A stretch of DNA of 64,000 nucleotides from JABDMH01 sp965223165 (GCA_965223165.1 CBDCVQ010000020.1:496001-560000), one strand, 5' to 3'. Positions 46,636 to 56,065 are shown, counted from the first letter of the stretch. The notes: generated from the letters alone by a model not told the origin. Numbers and translations: made by a program.

Positions 46636-47475
46636 ATGAAATTTGGCGATCGCATACTACGACGAGGAGATGTAGGACCGGACGTAGAGCAACTCCAACT
46701 GCGCCTCGCCGGCTTCCTAGGCACGGTCTGGGACGCAGATTTTGGGCCAAAAACGGAAAAACAGGTCCTTGCCTTTCAGCGGGACTATATGAAAGTCGCC
46801 CAACCCAGTGGCACCGTGACCGCCGCCACCTTCCAAGCCTTGGACCGCTTCGCCGACGAGTTTGCCATCTCTTTTACGGAGCCGCTGCGTTGCACCTTCT
46901 GCCGTCGAGCCGATGGCGCCTTTTGTACGCAGCAGGGATTTGGTCAAGCCAGATTTCGCGGAGTGTATCTCAATCGAAATCGAGACCTCGAATGGAGCCG
47001 GCTGGGTCGCGCCACCGTGCAAGAACGCAAGCATCAGTACGAGTACCCGGGCATTCATCGGGCGGTCCTGCAGACCTTTCGGGCATTCCGCTTCTATGCC
47101 AAAGTGCGGGGTATGCCTCCGATCATTATCACCTCCGGCTATCGATGCCACATCAACAATGTACGCAAGAGCAGATTTAGCACCAACCACATGGGCAAAG
47201 CCCTGGACTTTACCTTTGACGTGCCCGATTCGGATGAGCGGCATCGACTCTGCCAGCAGGCGAGGCAACTGCTCAAGACCAAATCGGGCTGCCAGGTGCG
47301 CTGGACGCATGCCAATAAAAAGGCCCTGGAGCCGGGCGTTCAGGAGATCCCCGGAGAATTCATCGCAAAAACCTGGGTACATCTGGACGTGCGCCAGTAC
47401 GACAAAAGGTACTTGGCTGATCGCCATTTCGTCACCAGCCAGCGCTCCCTCGACAAGAAGGGACTAGACGACTAA
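46636..47475 (+). CDS. Peptidoglycan-binding M15 peptidase (endolysin or D,D-carboxypeptidase type)
   Basis: 279 residues. The N-terminal 70 form a PG_binding_1 domain: RRGDVGPDVEQLQLRLAGF, then FGPKTEKQVLAFQRDYM. The C-terminal half is a peptidase M15 domain: IIITSGYRC, NHMGKALDFTF (His-x6-Asp zinc ligands) and TWVHLDVR (third His). It would cleave peptidoglycan cross-links. No signal peptide is seen, which is more like a phage or contact-dependent lysin than a housekeeping carboxypeptidase, and no phage genes surround it. It converges on the ECF operon across a shared terminator region. Confidence 0.85.
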   Translation: MKFGDRILRRGDVGPDVEQLQLRLAGFLGTVWDADFGPKTEKQVLAFQRDYMKVAQPSGTVTAATFQALDRFADEFAISFTEPLRCTFCRRADGAFCTQQGFGQARFRGVYLNRNRDLEWSRLGRATVQERKHQYEYPGIHRAVLQTFRAFRFYAKVRGMPPIIITSGYRCHINNVRKSRFSTNHMGKALDFTFDVPDSDERHRLCQQARQLLKTKSGCQVRWTHANKKALEPGVQEIPGEFIAKTWVHLDVRQYDKRYLADRHFVTSQRSLDKKGLDD

Positions 47476-47496
47476 ATCGCCCACCGCCTCGAAGGG

Positions 47497-47552
47497 AAAA
47501 AAACTGGATCCGCCCCATTGGGTTTATCACGGAGCAGGGTTGGCGGATCCAG
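47497..47552 (-). terminator. Rho-independent terminator of the ECF sigma operon
   Basis: On the minus strand CTGGATCCGCC (47552-47542) pairs perfectly with GGCGGATCCAG (47514-47504), an 11-bp stem with a 27-base loop, followed by seven Ts (complement of 47503-47497). It lies 42 bases after the last gene of the operon. Confidence 0.85.
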
Positions 47553-47593
47553 GAAGGGTAGATCTTTGTACGGCGAAAAGTGGTGCGCCACCC

Positions 47594-48694
47594 TCACTCA
47601 CGAAATAAGAACGTGCCTTCGCCGGCGCGCATCGTGATCTCGCGACCGGTATCATCACGGAGCATACAACGAAAGCGACTTTCAAGTTTGTAATGCCGGC
47701 CCTGCAATCCATCCTCCTCATAGGTTTGCATGGCCAACACCTCGAAGAAAGAGTCCGAAGGCTGCGAAATCAAGTGACTCTCAAATCGCCGCTCGGCTGC
47801 ATCCACATAGGTGATAGATACACTCGAAAAATTATACAGTGCCTTCAGATTTTCCAGTACGACCAGTGGCAGCATACGATCGTCAGGCCCCTGCCCGGGG
47901 GGCACACTAAAGGTCAGTTTTCGCACTAGCTCGCCCGCATACCGGACTTCAAGCACATTGAAGTTGTCCTGTTGTAGGATAAGCGGGCTATCGGCATCTA
48001 CCGTGTGGCCATTTAATCGCCACTGATAGTCGCGGCGACCGGCAAATAGCTCAGCAGTCAATTGACCTTCATGCTGTCGGATCCGGGCTTCCAGCCAGGG
48101 AAAAAACAAATGGCGACCACTACCCACCGTCAGCGACAGCTCGTCTAAGAGCGTCCAGCCATCCGCCAGAAAGATCTCGGCTTTCACCTGCAGCTCTGTG
48201 GGCGCGGTCGGCCAGGCCAAAGACAGATCAGATCGCTGCGTCTCGATCCACCTCTGTCCGAGTGTATCCACCTGCCACAGCGCAAATCTAAGGTCGGACG
48301 TCCGGGCATCAATGCCCATGTCCAAGCTCTCCGGCTGCGTCAGTGATAGGTATCGCAATCCGGAGACATCCAGGGCCGGTGTATCGCTGGAATACGACTG
48401 GAAGTTGTCATAGCCCTCCGCTATTTCAATCATGAGCAACGGATGACAGCCTACCTGGCAGTTCTTCTGCCGAAGGACACTTTGAAAGGACTTCTTGATC
48501 TCATCCTGCTCGGTCATCGCCCGGTTTTCAAAGCCCTCCTCACCAGACTGAAAGGAGATCGCCTCTCCATCGATGGTAAATGTGGAGGTAAACACTGGAT
48601 TGCCCGAAGAGGGATCCGGCAACAAGGCTGTCTCGCAGGCCGTCAGGGACATGACCAGCACCCAAATACCAGAGGTTGTCTTCAAGGACGCCAT
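47594..48694 (-). CDS. Lipoprotein of unknown function, last gene of the ECF operon
   Basis: 366 residues with a lipoprotein signal (VLVMSLTACETALL). The mature part is beta-rich. A CQVGCHPLL stretch resembles a disulfide or metal loop. No family recognised. Its ATG lies 13 bases inside the 3' end of the barrel anti-sigma gene, so the two are coupled, and a strong terminator follows. It may be a surface partner of the barrel domain. Confidence 0.65.
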   Translation of the reverse strand: MASLKTTSGIWVLVMSLTACETALLPDPSSGNPVFTSTFTIDGEAISFQSGEEGFENRAMTEQDEIKKSFQSVLRQKNCQVGCHPLLMIEIAEGYDNFQSYSSDTPALDVSGLRYLSLTQPESLDMGIDARTSDLRFALWQVDTLGQRWIETQRSDLSLAWPTAPTELQVKAEIFLADGWTLLDELSLTVGSGRHLFFPWLEARIRQHEGQLTAELFAGRRDYQWRLNGHTVDADSPLILQQDNFNVLEVRYAGELVRKLTFSVPPGQGPDDRMLPLVVLENLKALYNFSSVSITYVDAAERRFESHLISQPSDSFFEVLAMQTYEEDGLQGRHYKLESRFRCMLRDDTGREITMRAGEGTFLFRE

Positions 48695-49824
48695 GCGGAA
48701 CTAAATTGAACTTGAAATAGCATATGGTTAGGATTGTACATGCCACCGAGAGCCCGAGGGCCTCGTAGAAGACTGGGACGAAATGTCAATGCCAAGCTAT
48801 AGTCGGCAAAGAGGCTTTTCTCCACCCCCAGTATCACATCTGCCGATAAATTTTGGTAGTAGGCGGAGGACAACCAGACCGCACTGATTTCCTCCCCTTG
48901 GGTTGGGGTACGCCGCAACATGTCACCTCGTACCGCAAAGCTGTAGGTCGTCTGCAGCCCGGCAAAAAAAGCAAGTCCGGGTGAGGCTACCGCCCGGACT
49001 CGCAGAGGTAGATGCAGTTGATGGGCGGTGCGTGAGCGGAGGGAGTATTGCTCCTCCGATTTGCTTATGCCATAATAGGAGATACTCGAATGGGCGATCT
49101 CCGTCTGCCGGCTAAAGGCCAACTGATAGAGCAGGTGCGCATCAAGCATCACCGCACGGCTAAAGTGGTACCGCCCGAAGCTCCCTAGGGACAAGTATGG
49201 CTGGTTTTGGTCGCGATGATCGATGCCATAGGAGGCCGCTGCAAAGCCCCGCCAAGACCAGCCCCGGACCGAGGACGTTTGGACCCTTCGACCCAGTGTC
49301 AATGCTCCGACGGGACGATCCTGGTGTAGTGTCATCCCCCGCGCTGGCAAGAGCGCTGTCACACCACTCGCAGGTTGGCTAGCTAGCTCCAGTGACACGG
49401 TGTCCAGCCCTGGATCGGGCAATGCCACTTTCTGGGAGGCTGGAACCACCGATGCTGTTTGGTCATCTAGTGTGGGCAGCTGCCGTGCATTGGATACGAT
49501 CACTGATGGTGGGGGGCTGGAAGGGGGTATGGGTGGCTCAGCCAGCCGAGGGAGGCCCGTGTCGTGCACCGGGCCAGCAGCATCGGGCTCCTCAGAGACC
49601 ACACTGGCCATACCGGTCAAAGGTGCGGAGGGATGCGCAGCAAAGAATAACTGGACCACTAGTCCAAGCCCAACCGCGGCGGTAGCAAGTACGATGATCC
49701 CCAATCGTCGTTTCTTCTTTGCCCGCTCCCCCTGATACTTTAGGACAAAGGCCTCCCAATCCTTTTCGTCAAAGGGTGGACTCCAGTCGGCCAGCATATC
49801 TCTCAAATATTCCTTCTCAGTCAT
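48682..49824 (-). CDS. Anti-sigma-like membrane protein with an outer-membrane-barrel C-terminus
   Basis: About 380 residues from ATG 49824 (MTEKEYLRDMLADWSPPFDE). The first 40 residues are cytoplasmic and charged and would meet the sigma factor. One membrane helix follows (LGIIVLATAAVGLGLVVQLFF), then a proline-rich periplasmic stretch (EPPIPPSSPPPS) of about 100 residues. The C-terminal 190 residues are repeated amphipathic strands (GFAAASYGIDHRD, FFAGLQTTYSFAV) ending MLFQVQFSSAWRP, as in an eight-strand outer-membrane barrel. It overlaps the sigma gene end by 8 bases. A protein spanning both membranes could pass an envelope signal straight to the sigma factor. Confidence 0.75.
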   Translation of the reverse strand: MTEKEYLRDMLADWSPPFDEKDWEAFVLKYQGERAKKKRRLGIIVLATAAVGLGLVVQLFFAAHPSAPLTGMASVVSEEPDAAGPVHDTGLPRLAEPPIPPSSPPPSVIVSNARQLPTLDDQTASVVPASQKVALPDPGLDTVSLELASQPASGVTALLPARGMTLHQDRPVGALTLGRRVQTSSVRGWSWRGFAAASYGIDHRDQNQPYLSLGSFGRYHFSRAVMLDAHLLYQLAFSRQTEIAHSSISYYGISKSEEQYSLRSRTAHQLHLPLRVRAVASPGLAFFAGLQTTYSFAVRGDMLRRTPTQGEEISAVWLSSAYYQNLSADVILGVEKSLFADYSLALTFRPSLLRGPRALGGMYNPNHMLFQVQFSSAWRP

Positions 49825-50359
49825 GCAAAGGATCGTTGTTCTCTCTTGCAAAAAATCGCAGCCGACGGATGGCATCCGAGAGATACCATCGTGACGTAGC
49901 CACGGAAATTCCTAGATGATCGGCTACCTCCGTATGGGATAGTTCTTCGAAGTAGATGAGGTTAAGCACCGTGCGTTGGCGTACCGGCAGCGCTCGGATG
50001 GTCCGCAGCATAGCCTCTGGCAAGGTCGTTTCATCTTCCTCGCGGTAGAATACCAGCGACTGCTCGTCCGGAAAACCGATCACCGTCCGGTGGAAGCTAT
50101 TTCGCTTTCTCAATTCATCAATAATCCGGTTTCGGGCAATGGTGCGAAACCACGGAAAGAACGGCCGCTCCTGGTCATACTTATGTAGCTTGGATACCAC
50201 TTTCATGAAAATGTCATTGACCATCTCCGATACCTTTCCGTCGTCCGAATAGTACCTCAGACAGATCTTTTTCGTCTCGGGATAACATAGCCTGTATAGC
50301 TTGTAAAGGGCTCGCTCATCACCTCTTATACTTTGCGTTATGACCTCCTTAGTGATCAT
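49817..50359 (-). CDS. ECF-type RNA polymerase sigma factor
   Basis: 180 residues from ATG 50359, 16 bases after the preceding gene. Region 2 is visible (ALYKLYRLCYPETKKICLRY, then PFFPWFRTIARNRIIDELRK) and region 4 follows (LPVRQRTVLNLIYFEELSHT, EVADHLGISVATSRWYLSDA). It directs polymerase to a regulon that probably includes its own operon. The next gene encodes a membrane anti-sigma-like protein, as usual for ECF factors. Confidence 0.93.
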   Translation of the reverse strand: MITKEVITQSIRGDERALYKLYRLCYPETKKICLRYYSDDGKVSEMVNDIFMKVVSKLHKYDQERPFFPWFRTIARNRIIDELRKRNSFHRTVIGFPDEQSLVFYREEDETTLPEAMLRTIRALPVRQRTVLNLIYFEELSHTEVADHLGISVATSRWYLSDAIRRLRFFARENNDPLHD

Positions 50360-50375
50360 CTTCTGGGCAGTCAAG

Positions 50376-52445
50376 CTAGTATTTGATAAAGGTGATAGCG
50401 GAAGTATGCGGCGGTCCATGCAAAGACAAAAAGTAGACCCCTGGTGGCAATTGATCGATCTCGATCCCCTGCTTCTCTGGCCCCATCAATTGGCCTCTAC
50501 GGACGGATCGGCCCAGCAGATCACATATCTCATACGGGAGGGGATAGTCCACTTCGTCCGGACTGTCTAACCTGAGATAGTCCCGGGCGGGATTGGGATA
50601 TGCCGTCCACGCATCCTGTGGTACCCCATCGGGATCGTGCACCAGGCGGGTCACCTCATAGCAGCTCTCCGCCTCACATCCGTTGGGCAACCGGGTGGTC
50701 ACACAGTGTTGACCTGGTTGGGTCGGATAAATGACCGGCATGGTATCCTGCGTGCTCCACTGAAAGGTCGCACCGGCTCCAGGCTCGCCATTAAAGGTCA
50801 GGGTGGACGCGGTCAGTGCCCCGGTCCTGGCATCTTGCTGGATGCTAACCCCGCAGGAGGGCGATGAGATCTGATCTACCGTGATCCAGAGGGTAGCCAT
50901 GCATTCTCTCGGCCCAAGGATCTCCAACCGAATGATCTGATTGCGGTCCACGGCCAAGTAATCCGATATGCCCTGATCGGTCACCACCCGGCCATCGTTC
51001 ATTTGCCATACATAGCTGAAATCTTGGAGGACATGGCGGGGTTGGGCGGTCAGGTACACTCCGATCGTTTCGCCCAGCTCATTTTCAATGGGCATTTGAT
51101 CAATGCGGTGGGCGAGGTCATCACAATTTTTGTCAATGATCATGTACTCCACGGGCAGTACCTGCCAGGGAGCAGCCACCGCCTCGGCAAACTCGAAGGG
51201 CTCAAAATCGTTGGACAAAAAAATTCGCTCTCGCAGGTCACCGGCATCTAACGAGTGAAAGTGGAGCGTCATGAGAGGTGTGCCCTTGGGTACCGTCAGG
51301 GGATTAAGCTCCTGCTCATGCCAGGCGACCCGCAGGTGCCGTTCATCCAGCCGATGGTAGTCCGACGTCTCCAACGGTATATCTGTGGAAAGTTGGACCC
51401 GCTCCAGTCGAAGATCCTGCCACTTCAGTTGCCACTGAAAGCCCAGTATCTTGGCAAAGTTGTCCACGTAGATGGGTACGGAGATATCTTGCCCTGCCTC
51501 AAATGCCTGGTCATAGCTATAAAAAGTGAGTGCCGGCAATGCTCGCACGTGGGGGCGATCATCATCACAAAGCTCATCGACTAGATGAGCCAGCACCGTC
51601 AATGGCAACCGACACGAGTCCAAGCCCCCATCCTCGGTCAAGTATGTGGTCTGTAACCAGTGTCGACCCACATCCGCACACGAGAACACTGCGAAAAACT
51701 GCCCATCTTGCTCACCCACCGGAATCTGCCCGTCGTCCACCTTAAAGGCGATGATCTTTGTGTTGCCTCCGGCGCTCCGACCGGACTGCAACGTCTCAGC
51801 TGCCCAAAGTCTGCCGCTGGCTTCACCGGAGCCATCCAGGAGAGGCGTTAGTTCGAGCGTAATCCCTCCCTCGCAAGGTGTATCCGCCGGCTCCGGCGTA
51901 AAGCGTGGACCGGCTTGGGTTACATCTCCCCGCTTGATCGCAACGTAGTGAGGCGTGTCCGTAAACAGAATCTGCTTCTTGCTCCATCGGTGGATCGCCT
52001 GATGATAGGATCCATGCACCCGATCCGCCTCTATAAAGATCCAGGGGTCTTGATAGAGGCTGTAGTCGTGGTGGAAGACCACCCACCAGAGCCAGTTCAC
52101 GTCTAGGACATTTACCTTTTGATCTCCATTCATGTCTGCCGCCACCCACTGGTAACTATCTGCCGCCCGTAAACCCAAAATCATGTCTTGGAGCACCTGA
52201 ACATCCGTCTCATCCAGGCCGTAGGAGAGTGGCTTATCGACCATCGGAACCATGCTGCGACCGACCAAACCCTCGCCGAAATGAAAGAAACCACAACCCG
52301 ACGAATCAGGTGGCTCCTCCCAAGCAATGGGCAAACATTCTCCGTATAGATTGTCGATGGTCACGGTGATCTGGGCAGAGATCACGGTCGCGAATAGCTG
52401 GAGCAAACATGTGACCCAAAGGGTCCGGACATGGTTGGTGTGCAT
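50376..52445 (-). CDS. T9SS-secreted protein with dockerin- and cohesin-like parts
   Basis: 689 residues with a signal peptide (LLQLFATVISAQ). AADMNGDQKVNVLDVNWLWW near 120 is a dockerin/EF-hand-type calcium loop. About 320-440 resembles a cohesin-type sandwich (DISVPIYVDNFAKILGFQWQ). The end (AYPNPARDYLRLDS, then LPPGVYFLSLHG and FIKY) is a T9SS type A sorting domain, so it is exported and anchored or released at the surface. It is first in an operon with the sigma factor, barrel anti-sigma and lipoprotein. The role may be surface adhesion or sensing. Confidence 0.83.
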   Translation of the reverse strand: MHTNHVRTLWVTCLLQLFATVISAQITVTIDNLYGECLPIAWEEPPDSSGCGFFHFGEGLVGRSMVPMVDKPLSYGLDETDVQVLQDMILGLRAADSYQWVAADMNGDQKVNVLDVNWLWWVVFHHDYSLYQDPWIFIEADRVHGSYHQAIHRWSKKQILFTDTPHYVAIKRGDVTQAGPRFTPEPADTPCEGGITLELTPLLDGSGEASGRLWAAETLQSGRSAGGNTKIIAFKVDDGQIPVGEQDGQFFAVFSCADVGRHWLQTTYLTEDGGLDSCRLPLTVLAHLVDELCDDDRPHVRALPALTFYSYDQAFEAGQDISVPIYVDNFAKILGFQWQLKWQDLRLERVQLSTDIPLETSDYHRLDERHLRVAWHEQELNPLTVPKGTPLMTLHFHSLDAGDLRERIFLSNDFEPFEFAEAVAAPWQVLPVEYMIIDKNCDDLAHRIDQMPIENELGETIGVYLTAQPRHVLQDFSYVWQMNDGRVVTDQGISDYLAVDRNQIIRLEILGPRECMATLWITVDQISSPSCGVSIQQDARTGALTASTLTFNGEPGAGATFQWSTQDTMPVIYPTQPGQHCVTTRLPNGCEAESCYEVTRLVHDPDGVPQDAWTAYPNPARDYLRLDSPDEVDYPLPYEICDLLGRSVRRGQLMGPEKQGIEIDQLPPGVYFLSLHGPPHTSAITFIKY

Positions 52446-52460
52446 GCTTAGATGGTCTTT

Positions 52461-52485
52461 CTACCTCTCTATACGGGGGAGGTAG
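52461..52485. promoter_or_regulatory. Inverted repeat in the leader of the ECF operon
   Basis: CTACCTC (52461-52467) and GAGGTAG (52479-52485) can pair around an 11-base loop, 16-40 bases before ATG 52445. It is a possible operator or leader hairpin that hides the ribosome site. Confidence 0.4.
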
Positions 52486-52685
52486 GGTCTCTAGTTGAAA
52501 AAGATCTCGATTTTTTTTTCAGTTTACCACGCGTGATCTTGCGTGTGACGTATCATATGGCTGGCGGCTAGGTGGGCTCGTATGGATTTTTTATCAACGA
52601 GGAGAAGTTGAATCGTGGAGAGGTTCCGTTGAATGGTCGAGCATGCCTTATAGATCCACAGGAAAATTGGATGGAATCGGCAGAC

Positions 52686-53696
52686 CTACGAATCTATGGC
52701 CACCTGAGCGAGGTAGATGGCCGACTTGCCCTCATGCGAGGCATAGTAGCTGATCCAGAGTTTTCCTTCGTGCCATACCATGCCGGCGTAGCTCGTATCG
52801 CCCCCTGAGGGCAGGGCTAGCGCTTCGGTCAACTGGGCAGACGGGAGGTCGAGCCAGCAGAGGGACGTCCGGCGTGGTTCGTCGTAGAGGCGTACGGTGG
52901 CCAGCATTCGCCCGTCAGGCAGTTGCATCATGACCGGGCCTCCCACCCGGCGATCCAGCGGCTGCCAGCTCCACGATGTATAGGGAGGTACCGCTCGGCC
53001 GAGCATCGCCTCGGCCGGTGCGTCATCTCTCCGCAATAAACAGGTAACTGTGTCCCCCCTAAAGACCATCGATGTCTCATTGGGATAGCCGGCCACCGCA
53101 CAGCTGTCCACCAGCGTCTCAAAGGTCTCGCCGTCATCGCTGGCATAGAAGCGCAGGCCCCGTTGCTCGGGCCGACAACCGTAACCAAATCCGTAGGCCC
53201 GGTTTTCATGCCATGAGACTCGCCATAGCCAGTAGTCCGGATCCGCAATAGCTACCGGTGCTGACCAATCGATACCGTCCCGAGAAAACCAGGCAAACGT
53301 CTGATGTGTGTGCTCCGACCGGTCATGCCAGGCCGCAGCCCCACAGAGCATGAGGCGTCCATCCGGTGTCTCACTGATCTTTGCATCCCGCAAATCAGCA
53401 TCTGCTAAGGTGACCAATGCACTTGATGACCATCGCTCACCATCTGGCGAGGACAAGACGCGCAGAGCCCCGTCTGGAGAGACATGACCACTGCCTTCGC
53501 GAAAGACGCAATACCAAAGACCTTCAAACCGTATCAAGTCCGTAAAAGCGTTGTGCGGCGCCGCATCCCAGATCTTCTTTGCTTGGATAAGGCGGAGATC
53601 CGAGGGGCCTGGGGCTGGTCGTGGGCCTTCCTCCCGCTGAGAGGGGGCTGCCTGACAGCCAGCCAGTAGTACGAGAGCGATAAGGGGTATCCACAT
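52686..53696 (-). CDS. Sialidase-like beta-propeller lipoprotein
   Basis: 336 residues with a lipobox (LVLLAGCQA). Three Asp-box-like motifs mark propeller blades (LSSPDGERWSS, FSRDGIDWSAP, YASDDGETFETL), and DLIRFEGLWYCVFREG near 55 resembles the arginine-bearing first blade of exo-alpha-sialidase-like proteins. Whether all catalytic residues exist is not clear, so it may be a glycosidase or only a binding propeller. It stands alone. Confidence 0.72.
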   Translation of the reverse strand: MWIPLIALVLLAGCQAAPSQREEGPRPAPGPSDLRLIQAKKIWDAAPHNAFTDLIRFEGLWYCVFREGSGHVSPDGALRVLSSPDGERWSSSALVTLADADLRDAKISETPDGRLMLCGAAAWHDRSEHTHQTFAWFSRDGIDWSAPVAIADPDYWLWRVSWHENRAYGFGYGCRPEQRGLRFYASDDGETFETLVDSCAVAGYPNETSMVFRGDTVTCLLRRDDAPAEAMLGRAVPPYTSWSWQPLDRRVGGPVMMQLPDGRMLATVRLYDEPRRTSLCWLDLPSAQLTEALALPSGGDTSYAGMVWHEGKLWISYYASHEGKSAIYLAQVAIDS

Positions 53697-54135
53697 ATGC
53701 CAGAAAGATAGCAGATATTTATTCGATCCCCGTTGACCACACTCACTGGGTGTATGAGATAACAGGGTTGCAAAGTCCTATGGCTCACGTAGGAGTTTGT
53801 CATTGAAGGGAGGTATAATCGTGGCGGTATTGAATGGTTGAGCGGTCACCTATCCAGTTTGGACTGAGATCGGCCCATACTGAGTCGGTACAGCAAACGC
53901 TATCTATATACACACGATTACACTCCAGTCCCGAGCCCGGACGCACCCCGTTCATCAAATAACTATCAAATAAACACTCCACTGACAATCACATGATTAC
54001 ACCCTGGCCACCGTCTCGCATTTTGATACTTATCAAATAACCGGGAGTTCCCCTAGCTTGTCGAAGGGCGCCCCTTCAGGGCTCGGGCAGGGCACCTCTT
54101 TAGGGTCCCTTTTAGGGGCCAGTTGCAAGGCAAGT
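53697..54135. other. Intergenic region with three TATCAAATAA-type repeats
   Basis: About 440 bases with no gene. Copies of (t/c)atcaaataa lie at 53953-53962, 53964-53973 and 54031-54040, all in the same direction, downstream of the AlbA_2 gene. A palindrome-rich GC stretch (aagggcgccccttcagggct) is at 54061-54085. Confidence 0.6.
53953..54040. repeat. Cluster of three 10-bp direct repeats
   Basis: catcaaataa (53953), tatcaaataa (53964) and tatcaaataa (54031). The same 10-mer occurs twice at the other end of the adjacent gene. Confidence 0.7.
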
Positions 54136-55584
54136 TCAAGCCCAAAACGGGATATACTTAGCATGCTTCCTCGATGTGGTGGTAGGGTCATCATCTTTGA
54201 TCAAGCCGGCATCTAGTGTATCCCTTATGATCCTGGAGGCCGTAGCAGCATTGTGATCCTGGATACCAAATCTGCCACGCAAGGACCGATTGGTCATTTT
54301 CTCATTGCTCACATACTTTAGGCAGCAGTGCTGGTAGCAAGCACGGACCTTGTCCTTTCTCTCCATCTCATTTAGGCCCTGAGGCGCAAAGAGAACAGCC
54401 TTCGTATGCCGCTCTTGTATCACAAATGCTGGTCCGGGTAGCTGAAAGGATTCAGTGGCAGCAATCACCTTGTCAATGCCGCTGCCCTTTTCCTCGCAGA
54501 TACCCATCCTACGCAGGAGATCGGCCAGACCTTCATTGCGAGATTGATACTCATCGATAAATCGCTCTGGGGTGATCAGCGGCAGACCAGGATTGGAGAT
54601 CTCCACTCGATCGGCATAGATTTCGATCATCGGCCAGCCGCGCTCGTCAAAATCCTGATGGATCAAAGCATTGGCCACCAGCTCCCTAATCGCAATATCC
54701 GGATACATGCGCACATCGCTCCGCAGTGCCGGACCAATGACCTCATTCGCAGGCAGTTGCCCCTTGACCCAGCTCAAGAGCTCCGCAAAATCCACAGCAT
54801 AACCACGCTCGCCAATGCGTTCACGTACAGTCCTAAGTTTGTTCGTTCCCTCATAGACGATTATCCGCAGAGCTTTACGGCTCACCATGGGAAAATCCCT
54901 CATGTTCTTAGCTAGAAGGATGGCTCCCAGGGCGGTCACACTGTAGGTGCCTTTAGTCTTCTTGATCAATTGCTCTGATACAAACCGCTCGATCACACCA
55001 CCTCTGTCCGAAGGATAAGGTAGCCCCAAGAGATCAAAGTAGCTCTGCACGTCGAGCAGTTCCACCGCACGATCGGCTGAGATCCCCTCCGCTGCGATTC
55101 TCTGCTCAAAAGTATTGATTGGTCCTTTCCTCCAGATCTTTCTGGCCTTCTCTGGAAATTCATTGAGCTTTCTGGTGATCGATCCCACCCGCACATAAGC
55201 CTGCTGTTTAAATTCCACCGGTTGGTCACGGGTAGCCGGAATCACAAAGACAGACACCGACATTCCATGATGGTCAAAATCATATATCTCAAAGTCGATT
55301 TTCGGGTTCAGTCGCTGTGCCAGCCAATGCTCAAGCTCCTCACCACCTCTCATAGCTGCCTTTGCCCTGAAAGACGTACCCACGATCTGGTGAGAGCCAT
55401 CTACCACGCCAAATACAAGATAGCCCAAAGGCTGTCCAATGATACAAGCACTGTTGGACAGTGCTGAGATCATCTTGCCAATCTCCTCATCAGAATGATA
55501 GTTGAGCTTAAACTCTACCCACTCACTTTCTCTGGGCAGGTGTACCAGCTCATCCACAAGATCACACAATTGTTCCGCATCCAT
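54136..55584 (-). CDS. AlbA_2 (Schlafen-type) domain and GHKL ATPase-like putative regulator
   Basis: 482 residues from ATG 55584 (TTG 55593 is in frame). The AlbA_2 domain is at the front: ESEWVEFKLNYHSDEEIGKM, then LGYLVFGVVDG. PDIAIRELVANALIHQDFDE near 290 is the N-box of HATPase_c_4, with EEKGSGIDKVI as a later nucleotide-site motif. A winged-helix-like C-terminus follows. Such proteins are thought to bind nucleic acid and are common in accessory DNA. The motif TTATTTGATA sits just before the ATG and recurs around the gene, suggesting self-regulation. Confidence 0.82.
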   Translation of the reverse strand: MDAEQLCDLVDELVHLPRESEWVEFKLNYHSDEEIGKMISALSNSACIIGQPLGYLVFGVVDGSHQIVGTSFRAKAAMRGGEELEHWLAQRLNPKIDFEIYDFDHHGMSVSVFVIPATRDQPVEFKQQAYVRVGSITRKLNEFPEKARKIWRKGPINTFEQRIAAEGISADRAVELLDVQSYFDLLGLPYPSDRGGVIERFVSEQLIKKTKGTYSVTALGAILLAKNMRDFPMVSRKALRIIVYEGTNKLRTVRERIGERGYAVDFAELLSWVKGQLPANEVIGPALRSDVRMYPDIAIRELVANALIHQDFDERGWPMIEIYADRVEISNPGLPLITPERFIDEYQSRNEGLADLLRRMGICEEKGSGIDKVIAATESFQLPGPAFVIQERHTKAVLFAPQGLNEMERKDKVRACYQHCCLKYVSNEKMTNRSLRGRFGIQDHNAATASRIIRDTLDAGLIKDDDPTTTSRKHAKYIPFWA

Positions 55585-55587
55585 CAC

Positions 55588-55664
55588 TATCAAATAATCA
55601 ACAGGCTGATAATCAGAGTTTTACATCCCTACTCTAAGCTACCATCCCCTACTCTATCAAATAA
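55588..55664. promoter_or_regulatory. Two TATCAAATAA repeats upstream of the AlbA_2 gene
   Basis: Copies at 55588-55597 and 55655-55664, the first only 4 bases from ATG 55584. Together with three downstream copies they form a set of five in one orientation. Operator function is inference. Confidence 0.5.
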
Positions 55665-56065
55665 GATAACCAGCACACCTCCCATCATCCAGCACCCTAG
55701 GATGACGTCACCGGGTAGCAGATCGTGAAGATAGCACAACCTGGCTTCCCAGAGTTCCACCGTGTACCCATCATTCAGGCTACTTCGCAATGCTGTTGTT
55801 CAGTTTTGACAATACGATATGTCTTGATGTATATTAACATAACAACTGAGTTGCCCTCAGGTAGAAGTCAAGACAGCCATATTTCACCAACGTCAAAGAA
55901 GCCGTGATTTACGAACAAAGTTCGGACCCACCCCCGCCCTTCGCTAAAATCAGCAGCTAAGTTCGGAGTAACCTTCTTGCTTTCTTCCTACAGGACCCCG
56001 AGACACGCTGACAGCAGGACTACCGATTTGACATTAGTCTATTCCAGCTAGCTCGCAGGCATTTA
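55665..56065. other. Gap of about 400 bases
   Basis: No supported gene; upstream side of the radC fragment. Confidence 0.4.

Noticed and set aside
46512..47180. 222-codon plus-strand frame
   Set aside because: It overlaps the M15 peptidase in another frame and has an Arg/Ser/Pro-rich composition with no family match; a shadow frame.
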